From assembly GCA_015698045.1 (NCBI GenBank), contig BLAL01000285.1, positions 1,302,001 through 1,366,000 on the forward strand: a DNA stretch of 64,000 nt. Reading direction: 5' to 3'. Below the pieces are notes generated by a model, which did no database searches, was not told the origin of the DNA, and worked only from the letters and a program-made list of their open reading frames with translations. The position numbers and the translations under genes are program-made. Positions 59,130 through 64,000 of the stretch are shown here, one piece after another. The number at the start of each line of letters is the position of its first letter. Positions within the stretch are counted from its first letter, which is position 1. The DNA is from Rhizophagus clarus (Eukaryota > Glomeromycota > Glomeromycetes > Glomerales > Glomeraceae).

Positions 59130-61338
59130 TTAGGGTAAACAACGTCCCATAAATCTTGGGTATAGACAACATTCTTTCACTGTATCACGATGTAATAACC
59201 AAGCCAAAAAGCGCTCAACACCTAATCCAAAACCTCCATGTTCGGTTGTGCCGTATTTTCGTTGGTCTGTGTACCAATAATAAGGTGTAGGATCAATTCC
59301 TATGTAGTAAGTAATAAACAAAGAAAAAGGTTAGAAAAAATAAATTAGAAAAATTTTATAATTACTTTACCTTCTCTCTTGTATCCCTCTAACAATTCAT
59401 TCGTGTCTGAAATTCTCATACTGCCACCAATAACTTCTCCTACGCCAGGAATCAAAACATCCACACTTTCTGTTACACGATTATCTTCAGCGCATCGTTT
59501 CATATAAAACGCTTTTATCTCGGCGGGGAATCTACAAAGGAAAATTGGTTTATTGATTTGATCTGTCATAGCTCGCTCAGGAGACTCCGGAATATCTTCA
59601 CCAAATTCATAAAAACTACCGTTTTCTTTTTTAATGTTATGGTCTTTGAGGTATTGAATCGCATCCTTATAGTCCATACGTAAAAAAGGACGCTGGGGTG
59701 GTACAAAATCTGGGTGAAGTTGATAAATTAATTTACGAGTTGCTTCATTTGCAAGAACACGATCAATTGTATCGCAAATCAAATCTTCCAGAGCATTCAA
59801 CAATTCATCAAATGTAATAAAAGCCATCTCAGCTTCCAAATGGGAATACCTTCATGTTTTAATGATTAACATTTTTTAAAAAAAGTAATAAAATTGGTCG
59901 TGAGCGATAAATAAAAACTCACTCAGATAAATGACGACGAGTGTGTGATTTCTCAGCACGATAAGATTCTGAAATACAATATACATCTCCAAGTGATGGA
60001 AGACATGTTTCGAGGTACAGTTGAGAGGTTTGTGTAAGATATGCCTAAAATAACAAACGCTTAAAAATAAAATAGTAATTATAAAATTTAAGAGAAACCT
60101 TTCTATATTTCCCACCTTCTCACCATAATAATTCATTTCAAACAATGTACTTCCACCCTCAACTTGAGTCTGGACCATACAAGGAGGGTTAACTTCTGTA
60201 AAACCTTTATTGTCGAAATGATCGCGAAACGCCTTCATAATTGCAGATCGAGCTTTTAGCACGGCAGATGCAGTTTCTCCTCGAATAACAAGATGACGTT
60301 GGTCATATAATACTGATGGATCTGCTTCAGCATTAAGTTTGTTAGTAAATGCATCATCACCGCCTGGTGCGTGATGAATAACTTCCCAATAATCAGCAAG
60401 AAGCTCGTGATTATCAGGTGCCTACCAATCAAAATATTCATTAACTGTTAATAATAAAAATAAGAAATAACTGACGATAATTAAATTTACCGTTTTCCCA
60501 GCAGGTAATTCTGATATGACACCATAAATTGTGACAGTTGATTCGAGGGATAAAGTCAATGCATCATATGTATGACACTAAATAAATAAATGTAGTTACA
60601 AATTGGAAATAAATAATTATGAAACAGTATAAATTTAGATACAAACCAATTCTCCGGTAAGAAGGCATTGAAGATAGCCAGAACCATCTCTCAAAACTAT
60701 AAATTTCATATCTTTCCCTTGTGTGCGAAGACGATGAACCCATCCAGATATTTTGACGCGTTTTCCACGACTAGCAACCGATTTCCGAATTTTTATCTAA
60801 TTATAATTATAATTTATTTATTTTTGTAAATTTGTTAATTTAATTAATTGAAAAGGATATCTATATTTCTATTTACTTTTATTGCTTGTGGAAGATTAGG
60901 GTCTTGCTTAAGAACGAATTTTTTTGCTTCTTCCAATTTTCTTTCTTCTTCTTCTTGTTGAAGTTTTGCCTTTTCAGCTTCTGCTTTCTTCCTTTCTTCC
61001 TCTTTCTTGGCCTTTTTTGCTAAGTCTTCAACTCGTTTCTTCGCCTTTTTCAAAGCAGCACCTGATATATCTTTGTAACCTTCCTCGGAAGTTTTTCGGA
61101 CTAGGATGTTCATATTGTCGCCTTTTACCTGAAGAGCGTGAATAATCGTTTTATAAGGAGCATTTTCAGTTCCGGTAGAGGTTTCGTCAGAGCCATTCAC
61201 CTCGTCAACATACACGGTTTCACCTGTATGTTTAAAAAAATTTTTTGTTATAAAATGGATGAAACGGACGAAAAGGATAAAGCGGATAAATAATAACTTA
61301 CTTGGTTTTACAGAAGATTTTTGTGACGTTTCATCCAT
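59130..61338 (-). CDS. Cytosolic asparaginyl-tRNA synthetase
   Basis: Attaches asparagine to tRNA(Asn) in the cytosol (class IIb). Eight exons: 61338-61302, 61223-60877, 60796-60647, 60577-60491, 60421-60116, 60044-59923, 59849-59371 and 59299-59130; 565 residues. N-terminal eukaryotic extension ending in a Lys/Glu-rich helix ([20 protein letters not shown]), then an OB-fold anticodon-binding domain ([20 protein letters not shown]). Catalytic core: motif 1 region [20 protein letters not shown], motif 2 [20 protein letters not shown], and motif 3 [17 protein letters not shown]. The ending [13 protein letters not shown] is typical of AsnRS rather than AspRS (MYPR..GR..P). Divergent from the gamma-tubulin complex gene, 258 bp apart. 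No defect seen. Confidence 0.97.
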
Positions 61339-61596
61339 TGAATAAATTAATTGAAATAATAACTGAGTTTAACACGCGATGCAACTTTATAAAAAAATCG
61401 ACCTCTTCAGATAAGAATCATGTGTCGCCAATGACTCATATTATATCAATAGCAGATAGGCATTTTCAAATTTGTGATAAAATCATGTGGTTCGTGATCA
61501 GTAACCCTTATTAGAGGGCTTTGCTGCTGCGCCACCGACTTAGGTTATAACAATTGTATTTAACGCGAAACTTTTCAAACAAAATAACCTTCAATC
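61339..61596. promoter_or_regulatory. Divergent promoter of AsnRS and GCP2 genes
   Basis: 258 bp separate the two starts. It is less AT-rich, with a TTAACACGCGATGC patch and a TTAACGCGAAAC patch near either end. No classical TATA box was seen. Confidence 0.55.
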
Positions 61597-64000
61597 ATGA
61601 CCAGTTTCTATGGTAACCTAAGTTCTGCAAGTTCAAAAAACCTAATTCCTCAAGCTGCTGATGTGGAAAGTGGACGAATTTCGCGTACTCTTACTCGTTT
61701 AGTTAAAACAATTTTACGCGAAAGTTCAAATACAGCAAATAAAGCAAACTGTAAAGGCACTCCTATCTCTGAGATCGGTAAAAATGCCGAGTTGTCATCA
61801 CGTCAGCAGCAAATTTTTGAATATTGTATGAGGATATTGGGCAGGTAAATTGCCCTAGACCTTTACAAATTCAAGTACGAACTACAGTTCAGTCTTGCTT
61901 TTTTTATGTCGAAAAGCAAGATTATATCAACAAGATATTTATTTACTTAACTTTGTCTCTTTTGTCAGTCGAATGACCCCTTCGGTAGTGAGTGATGAAC
62001 TACATGTGTCTGATCTTATTAAAAAAAAATGTACGTATCCCATCTTTTTCCTTTTAATTCTTTTTTTATTTCCTAACCTAACATTATTAACTAGTGGCTC
62101 GCGAACATAAATCATCGGCAAACGCTTTACGATTTGCAAATTTATTCTCTAAATTACAATCTCAGGCATGTAAAATTAACTTATTTTTTGACCATTACCA
62201 TATTTATGCCTATAATTTTTATTATACTTCATCAGACAACCATAACGAGGAAATGGTCAATATTGTATTTTTTGTTATCTTTAAGCGATCAATCTAACAT
62301 TAATGAGGGCAAAATTACGAACACATCAGTAAATTTTAATTTAATCACTTTCAATGTATTTGGAGTGTTCAGACTTTATATTACTAAAAATTTATTTGAC
62401 TTCTTCCATTTTAGCCTATTGAACAAGCGTTTTCTTATCGTGGTTTACAAAATTTATCTAATTTTCGTAATATTGAAACAAATAAACAATCATATGAAGA
62501 GGAGGTAAATCGATTTATTCCAAACGTTTCCTCTTCATCTAAGGTTTCTAATATTAAAGTTTCAAAAGAAGATGAATTGCCTTCTAGAACCATTTTGATA
62601 AAGCAATTAGCAGAGTTTGATCATTGTAAGTTACTATTTTTATCGTATCCGATTTATTCAAATCTAATTTTTTACAATTATTCTTAGCTAATGTCGAAGT
62701 TTCTGAAGAAATGTTGTTACGTGACATTATATTTATATTTCAAGGAATTAACGGACAATTTATCAAATATAATGAAGAAAGCTTGTCATATATAATTGAT
62801 CCAAAAGTATGCACAAATAATTATGGACGTTTTATTTTTAAAAAGAATATGTTATTATCGTCGTTGATAAATCATAATTTTTTCAACAAAACAGTTAGAT
62901 ATTAATCGATCAACACGTGACCTTTTACATAGGCTTACAGAATTAGGATGGCTCTACAAACGCGTCAATGAGTTCGTGTCTTTAAATGTAAATGATCCTT
63001 CTATTGGACTTGTTTGTCAGGTAATTATTATAATTGCTTTTAATTTATATTGAATTATGAGGAATAAGAATCTTAATATTTTACGAAATCAATCAGGCTT
63101 TCTGTTCCGCCCTACAACGTGAACTTACTGAGTATTATAAATTCATTGCTATTTTGGAAGCTCAAGTTACAAAACAAGTTAAAGGACAACAGGTTCCTTC
63201 TCAACTTACCCTAAAGCGTCTTTTAGTATGGACACAAGAATCACTTTTAAAATTACGTATCATGTCGGTTCTTGTCGAATGTTGTAAAAAACAAAGAGGA
63301 GGAGCGTTGGTTTCGACAATTTATAATTATACGAATCACGGTGATCCATTCATTCAACAATTTATTAACAATACACTTGAAGAGGTAATTGTAATAGATA
63401 ATATTACATTTGAAATATCAGCATTTATAATGTTCTTGGTAATAATATTGTAGGTATCCCGCCCATTCTTTGAAATGTTGCAACGTTGGATATATGAAGG
63501 CGAATTGGAAGATCCTTTTGAAGAATTTTTCGTTGCTTGTGATCCTAATGTTTTAGAGGAAAATTTGTGGCAGTTAAAATATGAGTATCGTCAAAATATG
63601 CAACCAACTTTTATTAGCACATTACTTGCAAAAAAAGTAAGGATTTAATTATGTTTCTTCTAGAAATGAATAATAATTAATCATTACTTTCAATCAGATA
63701 TTTTCCATAGGAAAATCGCTTAACTTTATTCGTTATAGCTGTCATGATAATGATTGGGTAGTTACTAATGGGAAAGCAAAGGGGGCTGATAAAAGTAACT
63801 ATTCATAATTTTGATAATATTCTTGTACAATTATGCTAATTTGATGGTCTATGAACTTTGAAAAATAGTGTTGAAATACGGCGATATTATAGCACTCGAA
63901 AGTTCGATTGACGCTACGTATACCGCTACAAGTCAAAGGCTATTGAATATTTTGTTTACTAAATATAAACTCGAGAAACATTTGACTGCTTTGAAGCAAT
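61597..64000 (+). CDS. Gamma-tubulin complex component 2 (Spc97 family), 3' end outside window
   Basis: Core subunit of the gamma-tubulin small complex that nucleates microtubules at the spindle pole body. Exons: 61597-61844, 61969-62030, 62095-62165, 62415-62625, 62688-62806, 62895-63020, 63097-63384, 63454-63636, 63698-63794 and 63869-64000 onward; about 512 residues in the window. Family marks of the GRIP1 domain: LLRDIIFIFQGINGQFI, LGWLYKRVNEFV, LVCQAFCSALQRELTEYYKF, LTLKRLLVWTQESLLKLRIM, RGGALVSTIYNYTNHGDPF, RPFFEMLQRWIYEGELEDPF, EFFV, then IFSIGKSLNFIRYSCHD; LKYGDIIALE begins the GRIP2 domain. The third intron (62166-62414) needs a GC donor (CAG then GCATGT) to keep frame. The rest is beyond the edge. 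Confidence 0.93.

Overview
The window looks like nuclear DNA of an AT-rich fungus, most probably an arbuscular mycorrhizal (Glomeromycota, Rhizophagus-like) genome. The basis is very AT-rich intergenic DNA, genes cut by many 60-90 nt introns with GT..AG ends and TACTAAC-type branch points, fungal-type housekeeping proteins, and heavy loading with DNA transposons. Species assignment is inference; no search was run. || Layout. 1-1866: glucose-6-phosphate isomerase (minus, 3' end cut by the window edge). 1867-8791: AT-rich DNA with two divergent arrays of mini-exon-like repeats, a hAT-type MITE, a Mutator-type MITE and the left arm of a TA-flanked element. 8792-19580: a 10.8 kb CACTA (EnSpm) DNA transposon with CACTG ends and 3-bp target duplications. 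It carries a Tnp2-type transposase, a divergently transcribed partner gene, a small Myb/SANT-like gene in four short exons, and a possible fourth small gene. 20913-28307: a nest of elements: an outer TIR element holds a mini-exon array, split by a hAT-like element, whose internal ~80-bp satellite is split by a second, 4.7 kb CACTA element that keeps only the Myb/SANT-like gene, decayed. 28399-33900: four short MITEs and a 2 kb non-LTR retroposon with a LINE ORF1-like gene but no reverse transcriptase. 34874-35265: a broken DSBA/FrnE-like gene. 37081-39200: an intact nine-exon ICME-like alpha/beta hydrolase. 39201-52235: mostly gene-free AT-rich DNA with another mini-exon array, TIR elements and a retroposon tail. 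52236-64000: a compact housekeeping block: cyclophilin H (-), an unnamed nuclear-type disordered protein (+), an Nrd1/Mrn1-like four-RRM protein (-), cytosolic asparaginyl-tRNA synthetase (-) and gamma-tubulin complex component 2 (+, cut by the window edge). || The most unusual signal is the set of tandem arrays (3.9-6.2, 6.36-6.6, 21.3-21.5 with 27.2-27.8, 22.6-23.2 and 40.6-41.2 kb) whose ~100-120 bp units look like complete spliceosomal modules: a ~35-50 nt pseudo-exon, a GTAAG-like donor, a palindromic AACGTTACTAACGTT element that contains the TACTAAC branch point, a pyrimidine tract, and AG. Most sit inside transposable elements. || How genes work together: the CACTA-1 genes form one mobile unit (transposase plus likely accessory DNA-binding proteins). 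The 52-64 kb genes are unrelated housekeeping functions in splicing, RNA binding, translation and microtubule nucleation, two pairs of which share short divergent promoters. All coordinates for spliced genes were derived by hand from splice consensus and reading-frame continuity.
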